Both the position numbers and the translations under genes were made by a program. Below the pieces are notes generated by a model. That model made no database searches. It saw only the letters and a list, made by a program, of their open reading frames with translations, and was not told where the DNA came from. From Caulobacteraceae bacterium (GTDB taxonomy: Bacteria; Pseudomonadota; Alphaproteobacteria; Caulobacterales; Caulobacteraceae), in contig CANJME010000001.1 in the NCBI GenBank assembly GCA_947475875.1, positions 1 to 64,000 of the forward strand: a stretch of 64,000 bases of DNA, read 5' to 3'. Below, in pieces: positions 9,435-18,448 of the stretch (the stretch's first letter is position 1; each line of letters begins with the position of its first letter).

Positions 9435-9789
9435 TCCGGCCCTCCAGGGGATAGTGAGCGCGCATGATTCGAGTGCTGGCGCGGCGGAAGGGCGGCAACA
9501 CGGCCAGCGCCACGCCGAGACCAAGAGCGATCGGTGCGATGAAAAGATAGACGGCGAGCCCGTACTGTCCGGCCAGGGCGGCGGCGAGCGCAAGGCCGAG
9601 CACCAGGAAGCTCAGCGGCAGGGCCAGCAGCAGGCAATCGCGCCGGTAACCGGCGCTGCCGCCCTCATGCGTCTGCCAGTAGAGCCGCGCCATCCGCCAG
9701 CGCAGCAGTCCCGCCGGCAGCACCACCAGGCAGGACAGCGCCAGACCCACAACCAAAGCCAGCGTCACGACCACGATCACCTCGATCAT
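9424..9789 (-). CDS. Hypothetical membrane protein in the nuo operon
   Basis: 121 residues with about three hydrophobic segments (about 5-28, 53-72 and 78-98), separated by a polar loop with WRMARLYWQTHEGGS. Not recognised. The ATG overlaps the stop of the preceding 115-residue gene by four bases, and its 3' end overlaps the SnoaL-like gene by 11 bases. It is the second of three extra genes between nuoD and nuoE. Confidence 0.65.
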   Translation of the reverse strand: MIEVIVVVTLALVVGLALSCLVVLPAGLLRWRMARLYWQTHEGGSAGYRRDCLLLALPLSFLVLGLALAAALAGQYGLAVYLFIAPIALGLGVALAVLPPFRRASTRIMRAHYPLEGRNVR

Positions 9790-10133
9790 CGGACCGCTCC
9801 CCTGGTCGCAGCCACACGCGCGTGGGCCCGCCGTATGGCGCCGATCGGCAGGCCGAGCGTGACGACGACAATCCCGATCCCGACGCCAGCCAGCGGGGCA
9901 ATCCGGGCAAGGCCGAAGGTCTCGGCCAGGGGCGCGACCGCCCAGACGAGGGCGAAGGCCAGAATGAACGGCTCATTGGCCACAAAGGTGTCGCGCAAAT
10001 AGCCAACGAAGCGCTGCGGATGACGCCGGAAGCGCCACGGAAGAGCGAGCGCCGCCACGCCGAGCCGCCACGCGCCCCAGACGATGGCGAGAAGCCAGGT
10101 CAGCCGCACAAGGATTTCCACCGCGGCTATCAC
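9786..10133 (-). CDS. Hypothetical membrane protein in the nuo operon
   Basis: 115 residues, starting at a GTG that overlaps the nuoD stop (GTGA). Hydrophobic segments at about 5-30, 55-72 and 78-98 suggest an integral membrane protein; a basic amphipathic stretch ([16 protein letters not shown]) lies between the first two. Not recognised. The direct translational coupling to nuoD suggests it is made at the same time as the core of the quinone module, but no function can be read from the sequence. Confidence 0.65.
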   Translation of the reverse strand: MIAAVEILVRLTWLLAIVWGAWRLGVAALALPWRFRRHPQRFVGYLRDTFVANEPFILAFALVWAVAPLAETFGLARIAPLAGVGIGIVVVTLGLPIGAIRRAHARVAATRGAVR

Positions 10134-11335
10134 CGGTCGATCTCCCCGAACACGATGTCGAGCGAGCCGAGAATAGCCGAGACATCGGCCAGCAGGTGCC
10201 CGCGGTTCATCCAGTCCATGGCCGCCAGATGCGGGAAGCCGGGCGCGCGGATCTTGCAGCGGTACGGCCGGTTGGTGCCGTCAGAGACCAGATAGACGCC
10301 GAACTCGCCCTTGGGCGCCTCGATGGCGGCATAGACCTCGCCCGCGGGGGTGTGGAAGCCCTCGGTATAGAGCTTGAAGTGATGGATCATGGCTTCCATC
10401 GAGCGCTTCATTTCGCTCCGGCGGGGCGGAGCGACCTTGTGGTCGTCGGAGAGCACCAGTTCGCCCTGGCTCTTCCGCAGCGCCTCGCAGCATTGCTTCA
10501 TGATGCGGATCGACTGGCGCATCTCTTCGACACGGCAAAGGTAGCGGTCGTAACAGTCGCCGTTCTTGCCCAGCGGGATGTCGAACTCATAGTCGTCGTA
10601 GCATTCGTAGGGCTGGTTGCGGCGCAGGTCCCAGGCCACGCCCGATCCCCGCAACATCACGCCGGTGAAGGCCCAGTCCAGCGCCTGCTGTTGCGAGACG
10701 ACGCCGATATTGACGTTGCGCTGCTTGAAGATGCGGTTGCCGGTGACCAGGCCCTCGATGTCTTTCAGCACGCCAGGGAATGAGTCGCACCAGGCGTCGA
10801 TGTCGTTGATCAGGGCGTAGGGCAGGTCCTGGCGCACGCCGCCGGGGCGGAAATAGTTGGCGTGCATCCGCGCGCCACAGGCCCGCTCATAGAACACCAT
10901 CAGCTTTTCGCGCTCTTCGAAACCCCAGAGCGGCGGGGTGAGCGCGCCCACGTCCATGGCCTGGGTGGTGACGTTGAGCAGATGGTTGAGGATGCGGCCG
11001 ATCTCGGAATAGAGCACCCGGATGACCTGGCCGCGCTTGGGCACCACAAGGTTCATCAGCTTTTCGATGGCCAGGACGAAGGCGTGCTCCTGGTTCATCG
11101 GGGCGACGTAATCGAGGCGGTCGAAGTAGCCGATGTTTTGCAGATAGGGCCGGTATTCGATCAGCTTCTCGGTGCCGCGGTGCAGAAGGCCGATGTGCGG
11201 GTCGACCCGCTCGACGATCTCGCCGTCCAGTTCGAGCACAAGGCGCAGAACGCCGTGCGCCGCCGGATGCTGCGGGCCGAAGTTGATGGTGAACTTGCCA
11301 TCCTCGGTCGGAAGGACTTGAGCGTCGTCAGCCAT
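10130..11335 (-). CDS. nuoD: NADH-quinone oxidoreductase subunit D
   Basis: 49-kDa-type subunit forming the quinone-reduction site with NuoB; 401 residues, a separate NuoD rather than the NuoCD fusion of enterobacteria. Family signatures are [15 protein letters not shown] near residues 19-33, [17 protein letters not shown] near 49-65, and the C-terminal DIVFGEIDR. The conserved His of the HGV loop and the Tyr of the second motif are present. It starts one base inside the nuoC stop region (TGATG) and is followed by a coupled small membrane gene. Confidence 0.98.
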   Translation of the reverse strand: MADDAQVLPTEDGKFTINFGPQHPAAHGVLRLVLELDGEIVERVDPHIGLLHRGTEKLIEYRPYLQNIGYFDRLDYVAPMNQEHAFVLAIEKLMNLVVPKRGQVIRVLYSEIGRILNHLLNVTTQAMDVGALTPPLWGFEEREKLMVFYERACGARMHANYFRPGGVRQDLPYALINDIDAWCDSFPGVLKDIEGLVTGNRIFKQRNVNIGVVSQQQALDWAFTGVMLRGSGVAWDLRRNQPYECYDDYEFDIPLGKNGDCYDRYLCRVEEMRQSIRIMKQCCEALRKSQGELVLSDDHKVAPPRRSEMKRSMEAMIHHFKLYTEGFHTPAGEVYAAIEAPKGEFGVYLVSDGTNRPYRCKIRAPGFPHLAAMDWMNRGHLLADVSAILGSLDIVFGEIDR

Positions 11336-11973
11336 CAGGCCTTCCCCGCCTTATCATCGCCCGGAATCACATAGGGGTAGCCTTCGCCCGGCTTGGCGTA
11401 TTCGGCGCCTTCCCACGGGCTGAGGAAATCCCAGTGGCGGTATTCGACGGCTTTCACCGGCTCATAGACCACGCGCTTTTGTTCATCGTCGTAGCGAACC
11501 TCGACGTGGCCGGTCATCGGGAAGTCTTTGCGTAAGGGATAGCCCTCAAAACCGTAGTCGGTCAGCAGGCGGCGCAGGTCCGGGTGGCCGGCGAAGGCAA
11601 CGCCATACATGTCGAAGGCTTCGCGCTCGAACCAGTCGGCGACGGGATAGACAGGTATCACCGACGGAACCGGCGTCGCCTCATCGGTCTGCACCTTGAC
11701 GCGGACCCGGCGGTTTTTGGTCATCGATAGCAGATGGTAGACGACGTCGAAGCGTTTGGCCCGGGTCGGATAGTCGGCGCCGCAGAGATCGATCATCTGC
11801 TGGAACTGGAAGGCCGCACCGTCCTTCAGCTGGGTCAGAACCGAGACGATCGCGCCGGCCTCGGCCTCCAGCGTCACTTCGCCAAAGGCCACGGCATAGC
11901 CCGTAACGCCCTTCAGCTTGGCGGCCGCCTTGCCGAGCTTTTCCAGCTCCTTGTCCGAGACGCGCCAGGTCAC
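11335..11973 (-). CDS. nuoC: NADH-quinone oxidoreductase subunit C
   Basis: 30-kDa-type subunit of the complex I connecting module; 212 residues. It begins with a GTG that overlaps the nuoB stop (GTGA). The signature [19 protein letters not shown] followed by [17 protein letters not shown] is diagnostic of the family. It has no cofactor; it holds NuoD and NuoB together. The Lys/Ala-rich N-terminus is slightly longer than in some homologues. Confidence 0.97.
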   Translation of the reverse strand: MTWRVSDKELEKLGKAAAKLKGVTGYAVAFGEVTLEAEAGAIVSVLTQLKDGAAFQFQQMIDLCGADYPTRAKRFDVVYHLLSMTKNRRVRVKVQTDEATPVPSVIPVYPVADWFEREAFDMYGVAFAGHPDLRRLLTDYGFEGYPLRKDFPMTGHVEVRYDDEQKRVVYEPVKAVEYRHWDFLSPWEGAEYAKPGEGYPYVIPGDDKAGKA

Positions 11974-12533
11974 CGCTCGATGGTCCCCGTGCGGCGGATC
12001 TTTTTCTGCAGTTGCAGCACGCCATAGACAAGCGCCTCAGCGGTCGGCGGACAGCCCGGCACATAGATGTCGACCGGCACGATGCGGTCGCAGCCGCGCA
12101 CAACGGAATAGCTGAAATAGTAGTAACCGCCGCCGTTGGCGCAGGACCCCATGCTGATCACATAGCGGGGCTCTGGCATCTGGTCGTAGACCTTGCGCAG
12201 GGCCGGAGCCATCTTGTTGGTGAGAGTGCCGGCGACGATCATCACGTCCGACTGGCGCGGGCTGGCGCGTGGGGCAAACCCGTACCGCTCCAGATCAAAG
12301 CGCGGCATAGCCGAATGCATCATCTCGACCGCGCAGCAGGCGAGGCCAAACGTCATCCACATCAGCGAGCCGGTGCGGGCCCAAGTGATCAGGTCGTCGG
12401 CGGCGGCGACCACGAAGCCCTTGTCGGCCAGCTCGTCGCGGAACCCGTCGAAATAGGGATCGTGCAGCTTAGCGTCATAGCCTTGCGTCAGCACGCGGCT
12501 CGCCTCGCCGTGGGAAGGTTTGATCACTCCCAT
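11970..12533 (-). CDS. nuoB: NADH-quinone oxidoreductase subunit B
   Basis: PSST-type subunit carrying the terminal [4Fe-4S] cluster N2 that reduces quinone. Ligands Cys66, Cys67, Cys131 and Cys161 are all present ([24 protein letters not shown]). 187 residues. Its start overlaps the nuoA 3' end by 10 bases, and the next start (nuoC) overlaps its stop. Confidence 0.98.
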   Translation of the reverse strand: MGVIKPSHGEASRVLTQGYDAKLHDPYFDGFRDELADKGFVVAAADDLITWARTGSLMWMTFGLACCAVEMMHSAMPRFDLERYGFAPRASPRQSDVMIVAGTLTNKMAPALRKVYDQMPEPRYVISMGSCANGGGYYYFSYSVVRGCDRIVPVDIYVPGCPPTAEALVYGVLQLQKKIRRTGTIER

Positions 12534-12901
12534 TCCAGCGCGCCCTTCTTCCAGACGTAGACGTAGCCGAGGGCCAATTCAGCCAGAAACACCATCATCG
12601 CGCCGAAGGCGAAGATCTGCGAGCCGTGTTCCATCTTCATCAGCGTCACCGCCCAAGGGAACAGGAAGGCCACTTCGAGGTCGAATATGATGAACAGGAT
12701 CGAGACCAGATAGAACCGGATGTCGAATTTCATCCGTGAATCTTCAAAGGCCGGAAACCCGCACTCATAGGCCGAGAGTTTTTCCGCATCGGGCGCCTTG
12801 GGCGCCAGGACCATCGGAACGACCAGGAAAACAATACCGACAACGAGCGCGATGCCCATGAAGATGGCGATCGGCAGGTACTGAAGAAGGAACGCGTTCA
12901 T
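12524..12901 (-). CDS. nuoA: NADH-quinone oxidoreductase subunit A
   Basis: First gene of the complex I operon: 125 residues, three hydrophobic helices, with the conserved [21 protein letters not shown] loop in parts (Cys of YECGF lies in the quinone-channel loop). The ATG at 12901 has only a weak GAG upstream. The operon promoter must lie in the 77-base gap to 12979 or overlap the beginning of the divergent gene; I could not identify a clear -35/-10 pair. Confidence 0.97.
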   Translation of the reverse strand: MNAFLLQYLPIAIFMGIALVVGIVFLVVPMVLAPKAPDAEKLSAYECGFPAFEDSRMKFDIRFYLVSILFIIFDLEVAFLFPWAVTLMKMEHGSQIFAFGAMMVFLAELALGYVYVWKKGALEWE

Positions 12902-12978
12902 GATATCTCGGCGTCAGGAGTCGCGCGCCTTCTAGACCACCCGCCGCCGCCTTTCCAGCATTTCCCGGGTGGCGCGCG

Positions 12979-13791
12979 ATGATGAATTGTGATGTAGCCG
13001 CCGCAATGCCCAAGGCCGCCCAAAAGTCAGCGGATTTAGCCCCCTCCAGGGTCAATGTGATCTGCATGAAATGGGGGACCAAGTACGGTCCCGAGTACGT
13101 CAATCGCCTCTATCGCGGCGTTTCGCGGCATCTGGCGCGGCCGCACCGATTCGTTTGCTTCACAGACGATGCGGCCGGCATCGACCCGAGCGTTGAGAGC
13201 CGCCCCCTGCCCGACCTTGGCCTACCTCCGTCGCCGGAACGTGGCTGGTTCAAGTTGGCGACCTTTCGGCCGGAGCTGTCGGACCTGACCGGCCCGACTC
13301 TATTTCTTGACCTCGATCTGGTGATCGTCGCGAGCCTGGACGTATTCTTCGAGCTCCCGGGCAGGTTCTACATAATGCGCGACTTCAAGCGCCCGGGCAG
13401 CAAGGTGGGCAATTCCTCAGTCTACCGGTTCGAGGTCGGCGACCTGCCACAAATCCTTTCCAACTTCGTGGCCGACTTCGAGGGCGTCCGCCGCCGCCAT
13501 CGCAACGAGCAAGAGTATCTGACCCAGGCCGCCGAGGACCTTGGCGTACTCGCCTATTGGCCGCCTGATCTGGCGGTAAGCTACAAGAAGCGCTGCGTGC
13601 CACCCTTCCCGCTCAATTTCTGGAAGGCGCCCACCTGCCCGGCCGACACGCGCATCGTCGTTTTCCACGGCCGGCCGAAGCCTGAGGAGGCCGCGATCGG
13701 AACCGGTAACAAGTGGTATCGCCACGCTCTGGCCGCACCCTGGATCGGCGATGCCTGGTATGCGGGCGAAGACAGCAGCGGCCCGGGTTGA
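12979..13791 (+). CDS. Glycosyltransferase-like protein (GT-A type)
   Basis: About 270 residues. The strand-loop VNVICMKWGTKYGPEYVNRL at the start of the domain and TLFLDLDLVIVASLD near residue 110 (a DxD-like acidic motif) resemble GT-A fold glycosyltransferases that use nucleotide sugars and a divalent metal. The C-terminal part contains VVFHGRPKPEE, as in many such proteins, where the His binds the diphosphate. The start is uncertain: ATGs at 12979, 12982 and 13006 lack good ribosome-binding sites, and the domain itself only begins near residue 25. It is divergent from nuoA and stands alone before tRNA-Asp. Confidence 0.7.
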   Translation: MMNCDVAAAMPKAAQKSADLAPSRVNVICMKWGTKYGPEYVNRLYRGVSRHLARPHRFVCFTDDAAGIDPSVESRPLPDLGLPPSPERGWFKLATFRPELSDLTGPTLFLDLDLVIVASLDVFFELPGRFYIMRDFKRPGSKVGNSSVYRFEVGDLPQILSNFVADFEGVRRRHRNEQEYLTQAAEDLGVLAYWPPDLAVSYKKRCVPPFPLNFWKAPTCPADTRIVVFHGRPKPEEAAIGTGNKWYRHALAAPWIGDAWYAGEDSSGPG

Positions 13792-13844
13792 CGGCGCCGC
13801 GCCCGCGCCCTATCTCACGCGCCTTGCTAGGCCCCAGGTCCTAC

Positions 13845-13921
13845 GCGGATGTAGCTCAGTTGGTTAGAGCGCCGCCCTGTCACGGCGGAGGTCGCGGGTT
13901 CGAGTCCCGTCATTCGCGCCA
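13845..13921 (+). tRNA. tRNA-Asp (anticodon GTC)
   Basis: Complete cloverleaf with encoded CCA. The acceptor arm GCGGATG pairs with CATTCGC (one G-U pair), the D-loop reads AGCTCAGTTGGTTAGAGC, the anticodon stem CGCCC/GGCGG region encloses CTGTCAC with anticodon GTC, and the T-loop is GGTTCGAGTCC. The discriminator is G, as expected for tRNA-Asp. Confidence 0.97.
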
Positions 13922-14164
13922 CTTTCCACCGAAAAGCGGCGCACATCTTACTTCTTCCGGCAACGGCAACGCACGCAGGTTACATAGCCTGGCCTCGAAT
14001 GGCTGGTGGTGAACTGATGATCTCGCATCAGGCAGCGCGGCAAGGCGAGATATCGCACGGTTGTGTTCCCCGGCGTTCAATGCGTGTCGCTCAAGCCTAA
14101 GCGTTCAAGGTTACAATTGTTTCCTGCACAGTGGAGAAATCGTCCCGACCGTGCGCCGTTGCCC

Positions 14165-14344
14165 TCAAATCCCTCGCCAGAGCCGCCGTACACGGCAGTG
14201 GCGGCAGGTCATGTACCCCTTGAGAGATTTGCTGTTTGTCCAGCTGTGGCCGCGATCGAAGATGCAGCGCAGGAACTCCAGAGGCCGGAACGCTGACGGA
14301 ATACGCTCGGTCCTCGACCGATCGGTTTCAGAATCTGGTGTCAT
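14165..14344 (-). CDS. 59-residue Cys/His protein coupled to the secreted protein gene
   Basis: A short frame below usual gene-calling limits. Its ATG (14344) overlaps the stop of the upstream secreted-protein gene in an ATGA junction, the same coupling seen throughout this genome. The C-terminal half has Cys27, His33, Cys47 and Cys50, with spacing Cys-x5-His and CRHC, like a compact zinc-binding knuckle, followed by a basic tail (RVRRLWRGI). The N-terminus is polar. I do not recognise a family. The zinc-binding idea is inference; the alternative is a chance open frame. Confidence 0.5.
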   Translation of the reverse strand: MTPDSETDRSRTERIPSAFRPLEFLRCIFDRGHSWTNSKSLKGYMTCRHCRVRRLWRGI

Positions 14345-14823
14345 GGCACCTTCTTCGCCGGAGAGGCGCCGGCAATCAACTCCAGCACGCCGCCCTCGCT
14401 GTCACCGGGACCGGTCTGGCAGCCCAGTGGCCCAGCATCGAAACTGTAGGTGGAGCCGCCATGGGTGGCGCAAGCCGCCACGCGCGGCGCGACCAGATTG
14501 CGGCAACCAAGATCGCGGCTGACGGCGTGAAAGGTCAACTCGCCCCCACCAGGCGTCTTGAGCACTTCGCTTCGGCCACTGACTCGCGCGGTTAGGCTCG
14601 CGGGGGTGCAGACCTGGCTTTTTGACGGAACGGCCCGGACAGTGACCGCGTCGTATGAGCAGCCCTCGGCGATGCACTCAAACAGGAGCCCCTGGATGAG
14701 CCGGGCGATGCGCCAGCGTGAGGCGTCATAGGCGATGTCGAGATCGCCGATGCGCGCCACCGCGGACCGCGCAACCAGAGGAGCCTGTACTACAAGCAAC
14801 AAGACCAACAAGGCTCGGAACAT
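14341..14823 (-). CDS. Secreted hypothetical protein
   Basis: 160 residues with a clear N-terminal signal peptide (FRALLVLLLVVQAPLVARSA, cleavage probably near residue 20-22), so it is exported. The mature part has six cysteines, among them FECIAEGCSYD, QVCTP, LGCRN and LGCQTGP, which could form disulfides in the periplasm. No family is recognised. It is translationally coupled to the 59-residue Cys/His gene. It stands between two tRNA genes on the minus strand. Confidence 0.65.
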   Translation of the reverse strand: MFRALLVLLLVVQAPLVARSAVARIGDLDIAYDASRWRIARLIQGLLFECIAEGCSYDAVTVRAVPSKSQVCTPASLTARVSGRSEVLKTPGGGELTFHAVSRDLGCRNLVAPRVAACATHGGSTYSFDAGPLGCQTGPGDSEGGVLELIAGASPAKKVP

Positions 14824-14900
14824 GGGTCAACCTACGAAACCACGCACGCATTGAACAGGCAGGATGGCCTCGAAGGATCCGCCTGGCTTGCCTAGCCGTA

Positions 14901-14915
14901 GCCTGCTGAGCAGGC
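14901..14915 (-). terminator. Possible terminator hairpin of tRNA-Val
   Basis: A perfect six-base stem, GCCTGC and GCAGGC, with a three-base loop lies seven bases after the 3' end of the tRNA-Val gene. There is no T-run behind it, so an intrinsic terminator is only a suggestion; it may simply be a processing or chance hairpin. Confidence 0.25.
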
Positions 14916-14921
14916 GAAGGC

Positions 14922-14998
14922 TGGTGGGCGGCGAGGGATTCGAACCCCCGACCCCCTCGGTGTAAACGAGGTGCTCTAACCAGCTGAGCTAGCCGCCC
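14922..14998 (-). tRNA. tRNA-Val (anticodon TAC)
   Basis: Full cloverleaf on the minus strand with encoded CCA. The acceptor GGGCGGC pairs with GCCGCCC; the D-arm reads TAGCTCAGCTGGTTAGAGCA; the anticodon stem CCTCG/CGAGG holds the loop TTTACAC, anticodon TAC. T-loop GGTTCGAATCC. Discriminator A, as in tRNA-Val. Confidence 0.97.
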
Positions 14999-15057
14999 GA
15001 AAAAGCCGAACGTGGCCTAGCCCGGGGGCCGTCACATCGCAAGCCGCCACACGACAA

Positions 15058-15081
15058 GGGCGGACGCTCGCGCGCCCGCCC
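15058..15081 (-). terminator. Probable terminator of the HU gene
   Basis: About 30 bases after the HU stop there is a 10-base stem (GGGCGGGCGC with GCGTCCGCCC on the minus strand, one G-U pair) with a GCGA loop. The following bases are TTGTCGTG, only weakly T-rich. Position and strength fit an intrinsic terminator; the missing T-run lowers confidence. Confidence 0.4.
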
Positions 15082-15112
15082 CTCAAAAATCGAAACTTGA
15101 GATTCGCCCTGC

Positions 15113-15388
15113 CTAGTTGAGAGCGTTCTTCAGGCCTTCGCCGACCCGGAACCGCGCCGTCTTGGAGGCCGCACGCTTGACGGTTTCACCGGTGCGCGGA
15201 TTGCGCGCCGTCCCCGCCGCCCGCTTCACGGGCACAAAGCTACCAAAGCCGACGAGGCGAACCTCCTGGCCCTTCTTAAGCGATTCCGTGACCGAGGCAG
15301 TGAACGCTTCCAGAGCGTCTTTTGCCTGGGTCTTGTTAAGCCCCGCCTTGTCGGCGATCGAAGCAACCAGCTCAGCTTTCGTTGTCAT
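15113..15388 (-). CDS. hupB: DNA-binding protein HU
   Basis: Small nucleoid protein that bends and compacts DNA. From the ATG at 15388 it has 91 residues, the normal HU length, and GGGAGA lies upstream at the right spacing. The frame is open five residues further but with no ribosome-binding site. Signatures: GFGSFVPVKRAAGTARNP, the beta-arm with the Arg-Asn-Pro tip that inserts into the minor groove. It is followed by lon on the same strand after a gap, as in many alphaproteobacteria. Confidence 0.96.
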   Translation of the reverse strand: MTTKAELVASIADKAGLNKTQAKDALEAFTASVTESLKKGQEVRLVGFGSFVPVKRAAGTARNPRTGETVKRAASKTARFRVGEGLKNALN

Positions 15389-15521
15389 TTGTCTTTCTCC
15401 CAACCCTGTTTTGGACGGCGGGAATTGGAACCATCGCCGCTCGCCTCGCAGAGTAAGACACTCCCGTGACCGTCCGTAAAGCCACTACCGCAAAGGAAAT
15501 TGCAGAATTGAAGCAAATGGA

Positions 15522-15537
15522 GCGGCGGGTGCGCCGC
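15522..15537 (-). terminator. Weak hairpin just after lon
   Basis: A six-base stem, GCGGCG/CGCCGC with a four-base loop, directly follows the lon stop codon on the minus strand. The downstream sequence (TCCATTTGCTTC) is only mildly T-rich. It could be the lon terminator; low confidence. Confidence 0.3.
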
Positions 15538-15542
15538 CGCCC

Positions 15543-17939
15543 CTAGTGCGTCATCACCGCCTCGTCACCGTCAGCGTCCAGGGCCGGGCTCGCCAATGGC
15601 TCGGCGTCCTCATTCCACTCGATCGGCGTGAGCGGTCCGGCCAGGGCGTGCGCCAGCGCTTCATCGACAGTCGACATCGGAATCACAGTCAGATTTGACT
15701 TAACGTTTTCAGGCACATCCGCCAAATCCTTCTCGTTCTCCTGAGGAATCAATACGGTCTTGACGCCCGAACGCAGGGCGGCCAGCAGCTTTTCCTTGAG
15801 GCCGCCGATCGCAAGAACCCGGCCGCGCAAGGTGATCTCGCCGGTCATGGCGACTTCCTTGCGGATGGGCACACCGGTCAAAACCGAGGTCAGGGCAACG
15901 GCCATAGCGACGCCCGCCGAAGGACCGTCTTTTGGCGTAGCGCCCTCCGGAACGTGCACGTGGACGTCAGTTTTGTCGAAGATCGGCGGTTTGATGCCGA
16001 ATCGAGTCGCGTTGGCGCGGACGTAGGAATTGGCCGCGCTGATCGATTCCTTCATCACGTCCTTGAGGTTGCCGGTGACCGTTATCCGGCCCTTGCCCGG
16101 CATCTTCACCGCCTCGATGGTCAGGATGTCGCCGCCGAACTCTGTCCAGGCCAGCCCCGTGACGATGCCGACCTGATCTTCCTCGTCGGTCTCGCCATAG
16201 CGGTATTTGCGCACGCCCGCGTAGTCAGCCAGGCGCTTGTCATCGATGGTGATCGAAATGACTTTTTCACGGGCCAGGTCGCGCACCGTCTTGCGGGCCA
16301 GACGCCCCAGTTCGCGCTCCAGCGAACGAACGCCGGCCTCGCGGGTGTAGTAGCGGATCAGATCGCGGATGGCCGCATCGGGCACTACCCACTCGCCGGC
16401 TTTCAGACCGTGGTTTTCGAGCAGCTTGGGCAGCAGGTGTCGCTTGGCGATCTCGATCTTCTCCTCCTCGGTGTAGCCGGGGATACGGATAATCTCCATG
16501 CGGTCCAGCAATGGCTGGGACATGTTGAGACTATTGGCGGTGGTGACGAACATCACCTGGGAGAGGTCATAGTCGACCTCCAGATAGTGGTCGTTGAACG
16601 TGCCGTTCTGTTCCGGATCGAGCACCTCAAGCAGCGCGCTTGACGGATCACCGCGATAGTCGGCGCCCAGCTTGTCGATCTCGTCCATCAGGAAGAACGG
16701 ATCGACCGTCTTGGCCTTCTTCATCGATTGGACGATCTTGCCAGGCATGGAGCCGATATAGGTGCGCCGGTGGCCACGGATTTCGGCTTCGTCATGCACG
16801 CCGCCCAGTGACAGGCGCACAAACTCTCGGCCCGTGGCTTTCGCGACCGACTTGCCGAGCGAGGTCTTGCCTACGCCGGGAGGACCGACCAGGCACAGGA
16901 TCGGGCCTTTCAGCGAATTGGTCCGAGCCTGGACCGCCAGATATTCCAGGATCCTTTCCTTGACCTTTTCCAGACCATAGTGGTCCTCGTCGAGAATGCG
17001 CTCGGCCTTCTCGATGTCGATCTTCTTGGACTTGGCCTTGCCCCAGGGAATGGACAGCAGCCAGTCGAGGTAGTTACGCACGACCGTCGATTCCGCCGAC
17101 ATCGGGCTCATGTTGCGCAGCTTCTTCAGCTCTGCGTCGGCCTTGGTGCGCGCCTCTTTCGACAGCTTGGTTTTCTTGATGCGCTTTTCCAGTTCGAACA
17201 GTTCGTCGCGCTGGTCGTCCTGGTCGCCCAGCTCGCGCTGGATCGCCTTCATCTGTTCGTTCAGATAGTACTCGCGCTGGGTCTTCTCCATCTGACGCTT
17301 GACGCGTGAGCGGATCTTCTTTTCGACCTGCAGCACCGAGATCTCGCCCTCCATCAGGGCGTAGACCTTCTCCAGGCGCTTGATCACGCTGGTCAGTTCC
17401 AGCAACGCCTGTTTGTCGGTGATCTTCACGGCGAGATGGCTGGCAATGGAATCGGCCAGCTTGCCGGGCTCGGTGATCTGCGGGATCGCCGCCAGGGCCT
17501 CGGGCGGGATTTTCTTGTTGAGCTTGATGTAGTTTTCGAACTGCTCGATCACCGCACGCGACAGGGCCTCGGCCTCGTGCGCCGCGCCGCCTTCGTCGTC
17601 CGTAGGAATGACCTCGGCTTCGTAGTAGGCCGACTGTTCGGTGAAGCGAACAATCGAGGCCCGGCCCGTTCCCTCAACCAGCACCTTGACGGTGCCGTCC
17701 GGCAATTTCAGCAGCTGCAGAACGCTCGCTACCACGCCGATGTCATAAATCGCCTCAGGGGCCGGATCGTCGTCGGTCGAGTTCTTCTGGGTAGCAAGCA
17801 GGATCTGCTTGTCGCCGCGCATCACCTCTTCCAGAGCGCGCACCGATTTGTCCCGCCCGACGAACAGCGGCACGACCATATGGGGAAACACCACGATGTC
17901 CCGAAGCGGCAACACCGGCAGCGTACGAATATCTACCAT
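15543..17939 (-). CDS. lon: ATP-dependent protease Lon
   Basis: Cytoplasmic AAA+ serine protease that degrades misfolded and regulatory proteins (in Caulobacter also DnaA and CcrM). 798 residues, full length. Order of domains: N-terminal substrate domain, coiled-coil region about 190-275, AAA+ module with Walker [10 protein letters not shown] at 352-360, and a C-terminal protease domain with the catalytic dyad Ser674 (KDGPSAGVA) and Lys717 (GGLKEK). A strong AAGGAG precedes the ATG. A heat-shock-like promoter lies about 70 bases upstream (18008-18039), fitting stress induction. Confidence 0.98.
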   Translation of the reverse strand: MVDIRTLPVLPLRDIVVFPHMVVPLFVGRDKSVRALEEVMRGDKQILLATQKNSTDDDPAPEAIYDIGVVASVLQLLKLPDGTVKVLVEGTGRASIVRFTEQSAYYEAEVIPTDDEGGAAHEAEALSRAVIEQFENYIKLNKKIPPEALAAIPQITEPGKLADSIASHLAVKITDKQALLELTSVIKRLEKVYALMEGEISVLQVEKKIRSRVKRQMEKTQREYYLNEQMKAIQRELGDQDDQRDELFELEKRIKKTKLSKEARTKADAELKKLRNMSPMSAESTVVRNYLDWLLSIPWGKAKSKKIDIEKAERILDEDHYGLEKVKERILEYLAVQARTNSLKGPILCLVGPPGVGKTSLGKSVAKATGREFVRLSLGGVHDEAEIRGHRRTYIGSMPGKIVQSMKKAKTVDPFFLMDEIDKLGADYRGDPSSALLEVLDPEQNGTFNDHYLEVDYDLSQVMFVTTANSLNMSQPLLDRMEIIRIPGYTEEEKIEIAKRHLLPKLLENHGLKAGEWVVPDAAIRDLIRYYTREAGVRSLERELGRLARKTVRDLAREKVISITIDDKRLADYAGVRKYRYGETDEEDQVGIVTGLAWTEFGGDILTIEAVKMPGKGRITVTGNLKDVMKESISAANSYVRANATRFGIKPPIFDKTDVHVHVPEGATPKDGPSAGVAMAVALTSVLTGVPIRKEVAMTGEITLRGRVLAIGGLKEKLLAALRSGVKTVLIPQENEKDLADVPENVKSNLTVIPMSTVDEALAHALAGPLTPIEWNEDAEPLASPALDADGDEAVMTH

Positions 17940-18007
17940 TCTCTACTCCTTGGGCGCGTTCGAAGAGAACGCCCCTGCCCCCGGCAAAGGTCCGGGAGTT
18001 ACTTCGC

Positions 18008-18039
18008 AAATATGTGGCGTTTCGGCGCGGTCATTCAAG
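18008..18039 (-). promoter_or_regulatory. Sigma-32-like promoter of lon
   Basis: On the minus strand, CTTGAA (18039-18034) and CCACATATTT (18017-18008) are separated by 16 bases. This matches the heat-shock sigma factor pattern (CTTGAA, about 13-17 bases, CCCCATnT) closely. Transcription would start near 18000, leaving a leader of about 60 bases before lon. lon is a known heat-shock gene in related bacteria; the site itself is an inference from sequence. Confidence 0.55.
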
Positions 18040-18069
18040 CGCGGCGGGAAAAGCGCTCACAGGAAGCGC

Positions 18070-18290
18070 CTAAAGCGTGACCCCGACGTTTGGATAAGCC
18101 GTCTTGATATCCGACTTCAGCGGCACCGCCGTGTCGGCGTCGGTGCGTGCGCCCTGGTCGTCACCCAGCGCCTTGCGGGCCAGGGCCCGGCCGTCATGGG
18201 ACCAAGAGTAGCGCCGTGTCGAACAGTACGGTAGGGCCGGCCAGCGCCGGCCTGGCGACCGGCGAAGCCATAGTAAAACAAATGCACCTC
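18070..18290 (-). pseudogene. Possible gene remnant in the lon-clpX gap
   Basis: The gap from 17940 to 18448 has no complete gene. Within it, reading the minus strand, a frame ending in TAG at 18070 shows strong coding-like codon use for about 55 codons, including SWSHDGRALARKALG and then DIKTAYPNVGVTL at the end. There is no plausible start codon with a ribosome-binding site, and upstream codons become Arg-rich, so this may be the 3' remnant of a decayed gene. I do not recognise the family. The rest of the gap (18291-18448) shows nothing I can name. Confidence 0.3.
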
Positions 18291-18448
18291 AGCCAGCGCA
18301 TCGCGCCCCCCAACACCGGAGTCCAGATCAGGCGGACACGTACGGTTCTTCAGGTAATCTCAATCGCCGGCGGCGGACTGCGGGCGACGAGGCCAAATGC
18401 AGGGCCGCCAATCCGCACCTGTCAGGTGCGAAGCCGTCTTCAGGATGG

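Noticed and set aside
14061-14522. 153-residue plus-strand open frame next to tRNA-Asp
   Set aside because: Arg/Ser/Pro-rich, without ribosome-binding site, and opposite the better supported coupled minus-strand genes.
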